Assembly (NCBI GenBank): GCA_029884515.1
Contig: JAOUHR010000043.1
Coordinates: 1 to 10,201, forward strand
Source: Gemmatimonadota bacterium
GTDB lineage: Bacteria; Gemmatimonadota; Gemmatimonadetes; Gemmatimonadales; Gemmatimonadaceae
DNA length: 10,201 nucleotides
Reading direction: 5' to 3'
Positions 1-9,864 of the stretch are shown here, piece by piece. A program made the position numbers and the translations under genes. The notes below the pieces were generated by a model, which worked only from the letters and a program-made list of their open reading frames with translations, did not search any database and had not been told where the DNA came from. Position 1 is the stretch's first letter, and each line of letters begins with the position of its first letter.

Positions 1-1
1 A

Positions 2-481
2 TCCAACCTCCTGGTCGCCTCGCTCAAGAAGCTCGTGCCGCAGGAGGTCCGCATCACGTCGTACGTGCTGATCATCGCCACGTTCGTGACGATCGCCGAC
101 ATGCTGCTCGAGGCGGCGGTGCCGGTGATCCACAAGCAGTTGGGGCCCTTCGTCGCGCTCATCGTCGTCAACTGCATCATCCTCGGGCGCGCCGAGGCGT
201 TCGCGTCGCGGAACTCGGTGCGGCGGTCGCTCCTCGATGCCCTCGGCACCGCGACCGGGTTCACGATCATCCTCGTGCTGCTGAGCGCCGTGCGCGAGCT
301 GCTCGGCACCGGCGCCCTGCTCGGAGTCGACCTGTTCGGCCCGCGGTTCGAGCCCTGGGTGATCATGGTCCTGCCCCCGGGCGGCTTCCTCACGCTGGGC
401 GTCGTGATGCTCGTGCTCGGCTGGCACACCGCGCGCCGGCAGTCGCGTGCGGTCGCGGTGCGCGCGCGGGAGGCCGCATGA
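2..481 (+). CDS. rnfE: Rnf complex subunit RnfE, 3' part (5' end outside window)
   Basis: RnfE is an integral membrane subunit of the Rnf complex, which couples ferredoxin:NAD+ electron transfer to Na+ or H+ translocation. The reading frame is open from base 2, giving 159 visible residues. The family is usually about 200-230 residues, so roughly the first 50 lie off the window. What is seen: the family signature VVNCIILGRAEAFAS near base 160, several hydrophobic helices, and a basic C-terminal tail (HTARRQSR). The cysteine in VVNC is one of the RnfE ligands of the [2Fe-2S] cluster buried between RnfA and RnfE; the other, in an LGLCP-type motif, would be upstream of the window. The stop overlaps the start of rnfA as ATGA, so the two are translationally coupled. 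NqrD of the Na+-NQR complex is the close homologue, but the pairing with an RnfA-type partner and no nqrF here favours Rnf. Confidence 0.92.
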   Translation, partial: SNLLVASLKKLVPQEVRITSYVLIIATFVTIADMLLEAAVPVIHKQLGPFVALIVVNCIILGRAEAFASRNSVRRSLLDALGTATGFTIILVLLSAVRELLGTGALLGVDLFGPRFEPWVIMVLPPGGFLTLGVVMLVLGWHTARRQSRAVAVRAREAA

Positions 482-1053
482 GCGACCTGACCTGGATCCT
501 CATCTCCGCCTTGCTCGTCAACAATTTCACGCTGACGCTCTTCCTCGGGCTCTGCCCCTTCTTCGGCGTGACCGGTCGCGTGGAGACGGCGGTGCGGCTC
601 GGCGCGGCGAACACGTTCGTGATGGTGATCACGGCCGTCGCGGTCTGGTTCCTCAACCGCTTCGTCCTTGTGGATGCGCCGTTCCTACGGATCATCTCGT
701 TCATCGTGGTCATCGCCTCGCTCGTGCAGATCGTCGAGATGGCGATCAAGAAGGTGAGCCCCGTGCTCTTCCGCGCGCTCGGCATCTACCTGCCGCTCAT
801 CACGACCAACTGCGCGATCTTCGGGCTCGCGATCTTCCAGACCAATCGCGGCTACGGGCTCGTGCAGGGCCTCGCGTTCGCACTCGGCGCGGGCCTGGGC
901 CTCGCGCTCGCGCTCGCCCTGATGGCCTCCATCCGGGAACGGCTCGACCTCGCGGACGTGCCGTCGGTGGCGCGGGGTTTCGGCCTGTCGCTCATCATCG
1001 CGTCGTGCCTCGCCATGGCGTTCATGGGCTTCGCCGGCCTGGGGGCCGGATGA
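478..1053 (+). CDS. rnfA: Rnf complex subunit RnfA
   Basis: RnfA is a six-helix membrane subunit and the pseudo-symmetric partner of RnfE. Together they hold a [2Fe-2S] cluster that passes electrons across the membrane. The 191-residue product matches the usual family length of about 190. Visible hallmarks are an N-terminal VNNFTLTLFLGLCPFFGV segment with Cys26, and PLITTNCAIFG with Cys112; these two are the RnfA cluster ligands. The ATG at 478 overlaps the rnfE stop (ATGA), and its own stop overlaps the next small gene in the same way. In many operons rnfB follows rnfA, but it does not here. The order rnfBCDGEA, with rnfB first and upstream of this window, would explain that. NqrE is the homologue in Na+-NQR; Rnf is preferred on overall sequence feel and on the ApbE neighbour, which both complexes need. 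Confidence 0.93.
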   Translation: MSDLTWILISALLVNNFTLTLFLGLCPFFGVTGRVETAVRLGAANTFVMVITAVAVWFLNRFVLVDAPFLRIISFIVVIASLVQIVEMAIKKVSPVLFRALGIYLPLITTNCAIFGLAIFQTNRGYGLVQGLAFALGAGLGLALALALMASIRERLDLADVPSVARGFGLSLIIASCLAMAFMGFAGLGAG

Positions 1054-1199
1054 TCCCGGTCTGGACGGCCATCGGTCTCGGGGCGCTCCTGTTCGCCCTC
1101 TTCGGACTCGTGCGCCGGGAGGATTGCAGCGGACACTGCCGCGGCTGCGGCAGTGGATGTGCGCATTTCAAGAAGGAGGAGCATGATGTCCCGCGATGA
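1050..1199 (+). CDS. 49-residue Cys-rich single-span membrane peptide (NqrM/FeoB-associated-like)
   Basis: This gene is too short for most gene callers. The ATG at 1050 overlaps the rnfA stop as ATGA, and the frame runs to a TGA at 1197-1199, inside the 5' end of apbE. The product has one hydrophobic helix (about residues 3-21), a short charged linker RRED, then Cys26, Cys30, Cys33 and Cys37 (C-x3-C-x2-C-x3-C) with His29 and His39 close by, and a charged tail. The layout of one helix plus a tight cysteine cluster is like NqrM (DUF539), the small maturation factor encoded beside apbE in nqr operons, and like FeoB-associated Cys-rich membrane proteins. I infer a role in iron or cluster delivery to RnfA/RnfE. 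It is not a full RnfB, which also starts with a helix and cysteines but is several times longer. The gene call is well supported by coupling and position; the function is not proven. Confidence 0.72.
   Translation: MIPVWTAIGLGALLFALFGLVRREDCSGHCRGCGSGCAHFKKEEHDVPR
1173..1179 (+). promoter_or_regulatory. Ribosome binding site of apbE (decides the start)
   Basis: AAGGAGG lies inside the end of the small cysteine-rich gene. It is 3 bases before the ATG at 1183 and 6 bases before the ATG at 1186. The second spacing is nearer the optimum, so 1186 was chosen. An in-frame ATG at 1153 has no such site. Confidence 0.75.
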
Positions 1200-2196
1200 C
1201 CGCGACACCTGCGATGAACGCGACGGACGGTGGAGTCGCCGGCACTTCGTCGGCGTCGGCGTCGGCGCGTTCGTGGTGGCGGCGCTGCCGCTGGCGATCC
1301 ACCGTCGCGCCGTCGTCGCCCGACGGACGGTGCCGCTCATGGGCACGATCGCCGAGCTCACCGTCGTGCACCGCGACGAGCAGGTGGCGCAGTCGGCGAT
1401 CGACGCGGCCATCGGGGCGCTGCGACGAACCGAGTGGATGATGACACGGTTCCAGGCGACGTCGGACGTCGGCCGGGCGAACGCCGGCGCTATGCGCGAT
1501 GGGGTGCGCGTCTCCGGGGAGACGGCGACCGTGCTCGGGCACGCGCTGGACTGGGCGGCCGCGAGCGAGGGACGATTCGATCCCGCGATCGGCAAGGTCG
1601 TCGAGCTCTGGGACGTCGCCAACCGGCATGAGCCGCCACCTTCAGGGGCGGTGCGTCCCCTCGCCGCCCGCGGCTTCTGGCGCGCCGTCGACCTCTCGTC
1701 ACGTGGCGACGCACACGCCGTGCGATTCGGCGACCGCGACATCCGGCTGGACCTCGGCGGGATCGCGAAGGGGTACGGCGTGGACCAGGCGGCGCGGGTG
1801 CTGCGCGAGCGGGGCATCGCGCATGCCATCGTGAACGTCGGAGGGGATCTCTACGCCCTCGGCGACGCGCCCGATGGCGAGGGCTGGCACGTCGGCATCC
1901 GGTCACCGCACGATGCGCGCGTCGTCGCCGCGACCCTTCGCGTGTCAGACCAGGCCGTCGCCACCTCCGGCGACTACGCCCAGTTCTTCAGCTGGCGCGG
2001 CCGCCGGTACCATCACCTCATGGACCCGGTCACGGCGGTGCCGCGCGTCTCACCGGTGAAGAGCCTGACCGTGCAGGCGGACGACTGCATGGACGCCGAC
2101 GCGGCGGCCACCGCCGCGTTCGGGTTGGAGGAGCATTCGGCCCGGCGCGTCGTGCGCCAGATCGCGCGATCCGCCGTGGTGATCCCAATGGCGTGA
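1186..2196 (+). CDS. apbE: FAD:protein FMN transferase ApbE with twin-arginine-type leader
   Basis: ApbE moves FMN from FAD onto a threonine or serine of target proteins outside the cytoplasmic membrane. In Rnf systems the targets are RnfG and RnfD, which would lie upstream of this window. From the chosen start the product has 336 residues, a normal length. The N-terminus has Ser17-Arg18-Arg19-His20-Phe21 followed by a hydrophobic run to about residue 38, a Tat-type signal or anchor with no clear lipobox. Family motifs follow in order: DLGGIAKG (189-196), NVGGD (217-221), TSGDY (260-264), HLMDP (277-281) and DADAAATA (303-310), with Asp305 and Thr309 in the metal-binding ADAxxT position. The start overlaps the preceding small gene by 14 bases and uses the strong AAGGAGG. 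ATG 1183 is the alternative start. The family assignment is secure; placement with Rnf matches its known function. Confidence 0.93.
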   Translation: MSRDDRDTCDERDGRWSRRHFVGVGVGAFVVAALPLAIHRRAVVARRTVPLMGTIAELTVVHRDEQVAQSAIDAAIGALRRTEWMMTRFQATSDVGRANAGAMRDGVRVSGETATVLGHALDWAAASEGRFDPAIGKVVELWDVANRHEPPPSGAVRPLAARGFWRAVDLSSRGDAHAVRFGDRDIRLDLGGIAKGYGVDQAARVLRERGIAHAIVNVGGDLYALGDAPDGEGWHVGIRSPHDARVVAATLRVSDQAVATSGDYAQFFSWRGRRYHHLMDPVTAVPRVSPVKSLTVQADDCMDADAAATAAFGLEEHSARRVVRQIARSAVVIPMA

Positions 2197-2220
2197 GTTC
2201 GCGCCTCGACGTGTCATCCC

Positions 2221-2226
2221 AGGAGG
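2221..2226 (+). promoter_or_regulatory. Ribosome binding site of the zinc-ribbon gene
   Basis: AGGAGG stands 5 bases before the ATG at 2232 and 2 bases before the ATG at 2229, supporting 2232 as the start. An in-frame GTG at 2193 that overlaps the apbE stop has no comparable site. The same double-ATG arrangement occurs at apbE. Confidence 0.65.
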
Positions 2227-2231
2227 GTATG

Positions 2232-2588
2232 ATGAGGAGCGCACGAGTGTTCTGTTCAGCCTGTGATCGCCCGGTGAGCGTGATGCTCTCCGTGGCCCCG
2301 CGCACGGATGGCCAGGCCACGCTGCACGACGATGAGGTGGTCTGCCTCGAGATCGGCGACCGCTGCACCGGTGAGCTCTGTCCCATCGGCGCCGTGGCGC
2401 CCCATGCGATGGTGGCCCGATTGGTCCGGCTGGGGCTGCCGACGGACGCCCTTCGCACGGTCAACGCCACCTGCCCGACGTGCGAGGTGCAGGTCGAGAT
2501 GGTGCTGTACGGCGGGGGGAAGGCGGCCTGCACGGTCTGCGGCGCGGCGGCGCATTGGGTCGCCGGTCACGCCGAGCCGCTGCCCTAG
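2232..2588 (+). CDS. Small zinc-ribbon-like cysteine-rich protein, function unknown
   Basis: This 118-residue soluble-looking protein has nine cysteines. C8-x2-C11 opens the protein. Cys38, Cys45 and Cys50 form a middle group (DRCTGELCP). C81-x2-C84 and C100-x2-C103, 15 residues apart, form a convincing zinc-ribbon-type pair of knuckles. No signal peptide or membrane helix is seen. I do not recognise a named family. It lies 35 bases after apbE with its own ribosome binding site, so it is probably the last gene of the Rnf operon. Its stop shares a CTAG with the stop of the convergent transporter gene. Roles such as metal handling, a redox-sensitive regulator or an assembly factor for the complex are all possible, and none is shown by the sequence. 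The start could also be ATG 2229 or GTG 2193. Confidence 0.75.
   Translation: MRSARVFCSACDRPVSVMLSVAPRTDGQATLHDDEVVCLEIGDRCTGELCPIGAVAPHAMVARLVRLGLPTDALRTVNATCPTCEVQVEMVLYGGGKAACTVCGAAAHWVAGHAEPLP
2585..2588. other. Shared CTAG: both convergent genes stop here
   Basis: The plus-strand zinc-ribbon gene ends with TAG at 2586-2588 and the minus-strand transporter ends with TAG read from 2587-2585. The two coding regions therefore overlap by four bases in the palindrome CTAG, itself within CCTAGG. No room remains for a classical intrinsic terminator between the Rnf and lyase operons. Confidence 0.9.
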
Positions 2589-4075
2589 GCCACCGGGCGG
2601 GCCGCGATCCCGGAGCGCCAGAGGGCGAATGCGGCGACGGCGAGTACGCCGCCTCCGGTGAGCGCCACGGCAGATGGGCCCAGGTGGACGTAGCCGACCA
2701 GGAATGCGGTCGAGACCACCAGGGTGAACGTGGTCACCTTGGCGCCCGTGCGCACGAAGTCCATGAAACCGATGCGGACCCCCTCGCGTTCGGCCAGTCC
2801 GATCGTCGTGACGTTCGCCGACGCGCCGATCGGCGTCCCGTTCCCGCCGAGGCAGGCGCCGAGCGCGAGAGCCCACCAGAGCACGCGGCCATCGCCCGGC
2901 AGCGCGGTCGTCAGCTGTGCGATGATCGGGATGGTCACGGCGACGAACGGGATGTTGTCCATCAGGGCCGAGAGGACACCCGCGACCCAGAGCACGAGGA
3001 TGGCGGCGAAGAGCATGGTCGCCGCGTCGCCGAGGCCGAGCGCGACGCGGCTGGCTGCGATCGCTCGCTCGAGCGCGCCGGCCAGCGTGGCGATCAGGCC
3101 CGTCTCCACCGCCGCGCCGACGAGGATGAAGAGGAGCGTGAAGAAGGTGAGGGTAGGCCATTCGACCTCATGCTCGAGCACGTGCAAGATCCCGTGCACC
3201 CGTTCCTCGTGGGAGGGCCGGTGGGTGCGCAGGTATCGCACGTCCTGGATGATGAGCGCCAGCGCCGCGCCGAGGACGGCGGGCACGGCGGCGGGCGTCC
3301 CGGTCACGCCGTGGGTCACGAAGCCGAGGAAGACCATCGCGCTGATCGCGATCATCCAGCGCAGCAGGCCGGGATCGGTGATCTCGGCCGCGACGTCGGG
3401 CAGCCCGGCGCCGAGGTTCGTCGCCGACGCCATCGCGCCGCGCAGCCAGCGCGCCCCCCACCAGTGCAGGCCGCACATCATCAGGAGCGTCGGGATCGTG
3501 AGCTCCCTGATGAAGTCGAGGAAGCTCAGGCCCGCGCCGGAGCCGATCATGATGTTGGGGGGGTCGCCGATCAGCGTGGCCGTGCCCCCGATGTTCGCGG
3601 CCATCACCAGCGGGAGGAGCACCGGGAGCGGTGGGACGCCGAGCCGCCGGACGATGGCGAGCACGATGGGCGTGACGAAGATGACCGTGGTGACGTTGTC
3701 GGCGAAGGCCGAGCAGATGGCCGTGAACCACCAGAGCGCGGTGATCGCGCGCACCGGCTGCCCGTCGAACTGCGCGAGCAGCTTGTCCACGCCCCACGCG
3801 AACACGCCCGTCGACTTGAACACTCCCACCAGCGCCATCATCGCCGCGAGCAGGAGCAGCACGTTCAGGTCGAGCGCGCGCGTGGCGCCCTCGAGCGTGA
3901 GCAGGCGATACGGCGTGAGGTACGTGATCCCCCACATCCCCGCGACCGCGCCCAGCACCACCAGCACGCGATGGGCCTTCTCCAGCGCGAGTGCGCGGAA
4001 GAGCGCGACGAGCATCGCCGCGATGATGAGCTGCGAGATCGGGTCGGTGGTGCTGGCGAGGACGGTCTCGTGCAT
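2585..4075 (-). CDS. ArsB/NhaD/P-protein-type ion transporter (IT superfamily)
   Basis: This 496-residue polytopic membrane protein has roughly 11-12 hydrophobic segments in two related halves. The halves carry matching signatures: SAFADNVTT (122-130, Asp126-Asn127) and SALMDNIPF (369-377, Asp373-Asn374). Each is followed by a glycine-rich loop: NIGGTATLIGDPPN (161-174) and GGNGTPIGASANV (410-422). The helix after the central hydrophilic loop has the family-typical VEWPTLTFFTLLFILVGA. These mark the CitMHS/ArsB/NhaD/P-protein group, whose members carry arsenite, Na+/H+ or anions. The substrate cannot be read from sequence. It starts 18 bases after the tnaA stop and so is probably the third gene of the lyase operon. 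No Shine-Dalgarno site is visible. Uptake or efflux linked to lyase substrates or products, or ion homeostasis, are inferences. Confidence 0.85.
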   Translation of the reverse strand: MHETVLASTTDPISQLIIAAMLVALFRALALEKAHRVLVVLGAVAGMWGITYLTPYRLLTLEGATRALDLNVLLLLAAMMALVGVFKSTGVFAWGVDKLLAQFDGQPVRAITALWWFTAICSAFADNVTTVIFVTPIVLAIVRRLGVPPLPVLLPLVMAANIGGTATLIGDPPNIMIGSGAGLSFLDFIRELTIPTLLMMCGLHWWGARWLRGAMASATNLGAGLPDVAAEITDPGLLRWMIAISAMVFLGFVTHGVTGTPAAVPAVLGAALALIIQDVRYLRTHRPSHEERVHGILHVLEHEVEWPTLTFFTLLFILVGAAVETGLIATLAGALERAIAASRVALGLGDAATMLFAAILVLWVAGVLSALMDNIPFVAVTIPIIAQLTTALPGDGRVLWWALALGACLGGNGTPIGASANVTTIGLAEREGVRIGFMDFVRTGAKVTTFTLVVSTAFLVGYVHLGPSAVALTGGGVLAVAAFALWRSGIAARPVA

Positions 4076-4093
4076 GCGCGGTGGGGGCGGGCG

Positions 4094-6965
<2,872 letters not shown>

Positions 6966-8717
6966 ATGTCTGCGATGAGCGGTGGCGAGGTGCTCGCCCG
7001 GATGCTGCAGGCCGAGGGCGTCAGCCACGTCTTCGGGATCATCGACGGGACCTATTTCGGCTTCTACACGAGCCTCCACCGCCTCGGCATCACGATCGTC
7101 ACGCCGCGACACGAGACGTCAGCGGCACACATGGCGGGCGCGTACGCCCGGCTCACCGGACGCCTTGGTGTCTGCATGGCGAGCAACGGACCCGGAGTGG
7201 CCAACCTGCTGCCGGGACTCGTGGTGGAGCAGGCGGAAGGGAACCGCGTGCTCGCGATCACCAGCGCGCGGCGTCCGGGCATCATGTACCCGGACCGGGG
7301 CGGGGCGTACCAGTGCTTCGACCAGGTCGGCGTGATCGGGCGTATCGCCAAGTGGAGCGCGGCCGTCTCCTCGGCCGAACGTCTGCCCGAACTCGCCCGC
7401 AAGGCGCTCCGGACCAGTTTCGAGGGACGGCCGGGCGTGGTGCACCTCGATGTGCCCGAGACGATCATGAATGGGGCGCAGCCCACCGATCCGCCGATCG
7501 CGCCGCCGCGTCACTATCGTCGGCTCACGCGCATCGAGCCGAACGCGGAGGACGTTGCGCGCGCCGTGCGCCTCCTCGTCGAATCGCGCGCGCCGATGAT
7601 CCACGCCGGCAGCGGCGTGATCCATTCGGAGGCCTGCGGGGCGCTGCGCCGCGTGGCCGAGCTCCTGCAGGCGCCGGTGACCACGAGTTGGGCCGCGCGG
7701 GGCGTGCTCTCCGAGCGCTCGCCGCTGGCGATCCCGATGCCGCACGTCGAGCTGAACCACCAGGTTCGGACCGAGGCCGACGCCGCACTCATCGTCGGCG
7801 CGCGGGTGGGCGAGACCGACTGGTGGGGACGGCCGCCGTATTGGCGCGATCCCGGCGGCCAGCGGACCGTCCAGGTGGACGTGGACGGCGATGCGATCGG
7901 GCTCAACAAGCCGGTCGAGCTGGGTGTCGTGGCCGACGCCCGGCGGTTCCTCGAGATGCTCGCCGCTGTGCTCGAGACCGCGCCGGACGCGGGACGCCAC
8001 CTGGAGGAGCGCCGTGCGCGCGTCGCCGGCTATGGCCGTCGGATCGCCGCGGAGCGCGCCGGCTGGGACGAAGCGCTGCGGAACCAGGACGTCCCGATGC
8101 ATCCCGCGCACGTCGCCGCCGCCTGTCGTACCGCATTCCCGGATGACGCCGTCCTCGTCGCCGACGGTGGGAACGCCGCGATCTGGACGATGTTCTACCA
8201 TCGCGTGACCGAACCGAACACCCTCCTCTCGACGTTCAAGTTCGGCATGCTGGGTGCCGGCATGGCGCAGGCCGTGGGTGCGGCGGTGGCGCGGCCGGGC
8301 GTGCCCGTCTGCTGCATCATCGGTGACGGGGCCGCGGGGTTCCATCCACAGGAGATCGAGACCGCCGTGCGGATCGGCGCACGCGTGACCTACGTGGTGA
8401 TGTGCGACCGCCAGTGGGGCATGGTGAAGATGAACCAGCAGTTCGCGCTGCGGCCGATCAAGACACTGCTCTTCAAGCACCTCGACCCGGACGAGACGAT
8501 CAACGCGGACCTCGGCGAGGTCGCCTTCGACGCGATGGCGCGGAGCATGGGAGCCCACGGTGAGCGGGTGGCCGACGCGCGCGAACTCCCGGCGGCGCTC
8601 GGTCGTGCCCTCGCCTCAGGGGGCTGTGCAGTGATCCACGTGGACGTCGATCCCGTGAAGCACATGTGGGCTCCGGGCCTGCGGCATTTCAAGAAGATGC
8701 ACGAGGAGCCGGCCTGA
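6966..8717 (+). CDS. ThDP-dependent enzyme of the acetolactate synthase/decarboxylase superfamily, substrate unknown
   Basis: The 583-residue protein has the three-domain layout of this superfamily: a pyrimidine-binding domain with the catalytic glutamate Glu50 (PRHETSAAHMAGAYAR), a central domain (about 190-330), and a diphosphate-binding domain with GDG (453-455). The second half of the ThDP motif is CDRQWG (480-485), so Asp481 stands exactly 27 residues after Asp454, where Asn binds Mg2+ in benzoylformate decarboxylase (Asn455) and yeast pyruvate decarboxylase (Asn471). Candidate reactions are 2-oxo acid decarboxylation or acetolactate-type carboligation. It does not look like a typical biosynthetic acetolactate synthase and has no regulatory-subunit gene nearby. 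It is divergent from tpl-tnaA, so an aromatic 2-oxo acid or pyruvate is a reasonable but unproven substrate. ATG 6966 was chosen over ATG 6975 and GTG 6960; no ribosome binding site settles it. Confidence 0.85.
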   Translation: MSAMSGGEVLARMLQAEGVSHVFGIIDGTYFGFYTSLHRLGITIVTPRHETSAAHMAGAYARLTGRLGVCMASNGPGVANLLPGLVVEQAEGNRVLAITSARRPGIMYPDRGGAYQCFDQVGVIGRIAKWSAAVSSAERLPELARKALRTSFEGRPGVVHLDVPETIMNGAQPTDPPIAPPRHYRRLTRIEPNAEDVARAVRLLVESRAPMIHAGSGVIHSEACGALRRVAELLQAPVTTSWAARGVLSERSPLAIPMPHVELNHQVRTEADAALIVGARVGETDWWGRPPYWRDPGGQRTVQVDVDGDAIGLNKPVELGVVADARRFLEMLAAVLETAPDAGRHLEERRARVAGYGRRIAAERAGWDEALRNQDVPMHPAHVAAACRTAFPDDAVLVADGGNAAIWTMFYHRVTEPNTLLSTFKFGMLGAGMAQAVGAAVARPGVPVCCIIGDGAAGFHPQEIETAVRIGARVTYVVMCDRQWGMVKMNQQFALRPIKTLLFKHLDPDETINADLGEVAFDAMARSMGAHGERVADARELPAALGRALASGGCAVIHVDVDPVKHMWAPGLRHFKKMHEEPA

Positions 8718-8760
8718 GGGTCCCCTCGACGCGGGCTCGCGCCCAGGATGCGTGTTACGC

Positions 8761-9864
8761 CTACGCGGCGCGCACGGGCAGCACCCGCGCGCCGGCGGCG
8801 ATCACGCCGCCGCCGAGCACCAAGTCGCCGTCGTAGAGCACCACCGACTGGCCCGGGGAGATCGCGAAGACGGCCTCGTCGAGCGCGACCTCCACCTCGG
8901 CGCCCTCCACGCGGAGCAGGGTACCCGGCACGGGCGCGGCGCGGTGCCGGATGCGGACCTGCACGCTCGCGCCGGGAGCGGGCGGCTCGGGCACGAGCCA
9001 GTTCACCTCGCGCGCCACGACGCCGCGGCCGAGCAGCGCCTCACGTGGCCCGACCACCACCGCGCGGTCCGCGGGGCGCAGCGCGACCACGAACATCGGT
9101 TCGCTCGCGCCCCCCGGGAGGCGTCGCCGCTGGCCCACGGTGAAGCGCGCGAAGCCGTCGTGCGTTCCGATCACCGCGCCGTCCGCGGTCACGATCGGGC
9201 CTGGCTGGAGCGCGGGGGCATCGGCAGGCAGCTCGCGCTCGAGCACCCTCACGTAGTCGCCGTCCGGCACGAAACAGATCTCCTGGCTCTCCGGCTTCTC
9301 CGCCGTGAGCAGACCGAGCTCGCGCGCCGCGGCGCGCGTCTCCGCCTTGGTCATCTCGCCCACGGGGAGCAGCAGGCGGCGAAGCACCGCGCGCTCGATC
9401 CCCCACAGGAAATACGTCTGGTCCTTGTCGTCGTCCCGGCCGCGTAGGAGGCGGCCGTCACGCACGCGCGCGTAGTGTCCGGTCGCGATGAAGGCCGCGT
9501 CGATCGCGTCGGCCTTGTGCAGCAGGTCGCGGAACTTCGTGAAGGTGTTGCAGCGCACACAGGGGATCGGCGTGCGCCCCGCGGCGTACTCGTCCACGAA
9601 GTCCTGGAGCACGTCGTGCCCGAACTGGTCCTGCAGGTTGAGCACGTAGTGCGGGATGCCGAGGCCTTCGGCCACCCGCCGGGCGTCGTTCACGCTGTCG
9701 AGCGAGCAGCAGGGGCGGTCTGGGACATCACCGCCGTCGTGGAAGAGCTTCATCGTGACGCCGACGACGTCGAAGCCCTGTCGGACGAGGAGAGCGGCTG
9801 CCACCGACGAGTCCACGCCGCCCGACATCGCCACCAGCACGCGCGTGCGCTGCGGCATCGGCAT
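8761..9864 (-). CDS. mnmA: tRNA-specific 2-thiouridylase MnmA
   Basis: MnmA adenylates and thiolates U34 of Lys, Glu and Gln tRNAs. The 367-residue product is of normal length. It has the PP-loop SGGVDSS at residues 14-20, the nucleophile region TPIPCVRCN with Cys105 (Cys102 is an extra nearby cysteine), GHYAR (129-133), DQTYFLW (148-154), and the second catalytic cysteine Cys197 in SQEICFVPDGDY. A central PGPIV segment and the C-terminal beta-barrel follow. The ATG at 9864 shares its A with the TGA of the upstream cysteine desulfurase (TGATG), so the two are coupled. GTG 9867 and ATG 9858 are alternative starts. The gene partner supplies the sulfur, directly or through relay proteins. It faces the ThDP gene across 43 bases. 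Confidence 0.95.
   Translation of the reverse strand: MPMPQRTRVLVAMSGGVDSSVAAALLVRQGFDVVGVTMKLFHDGGDVPDRPCCSLDSVNDARRVAEGLGIPHYVLNLQDQFGHDVLQDFVDEYAAGRTPIPCVRCNTFTKFRDLLHKADAIDAAFIATGHYARVRDGRLLRGRDDDKDQTYFLWGIERAVLRRLLLPVGEMTKAETRAAARELGLLTAEKPESQEICFVPDGDYVRVLERELPADAPALQPGPIVTADGAVIGTHDGFARFTVGQRRRLPGGASEPMFVVALRPADRAVVVGPREALLGRGVVAREVNWLVPEPPAPGASVQVRIRHRAAPVPGTLLRVEGAEVEVALDEAVFAISPGQSVVLYDGDLVLGGGVIAAGARVLPVRAA

Noticed and set aside
447..1049. Upstream extension of the small cysteine-rich frame through rnfA
   Set aside because: This part is an out-of-frame Arg-rich shadow of rnfA; only the last 49 codons, from the ATG coupled to the rnfA stop, look real.
1050..1199. Reading the small cysteine-rich gene as a truncated RnfB
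   Set aside because: RnfB also has an N-terminal helix followed by cysteines, but its cysteine spacing (CGQCGYPGC-type) differs and no ferredoxin-domain remnant follows. The intact coupling with apbE suggests a complete small gene.
7119..8558. A 479-codon minus-strand frame opposite the ThDP gene
   Set aside because: Low-complexity His/Arg/Asp-rich translation with no motif; the plus-strand gene carries all ThDP hallmarks.
8716..8744. Possible terminator between the ThDP gene and mnmA (GAGG-N4-CCTC and GGGC-N4-GCCC)
   Set aside because: Stems are only 4 bp and no T-tract follows on either strand. This is common by chance at this base composition.
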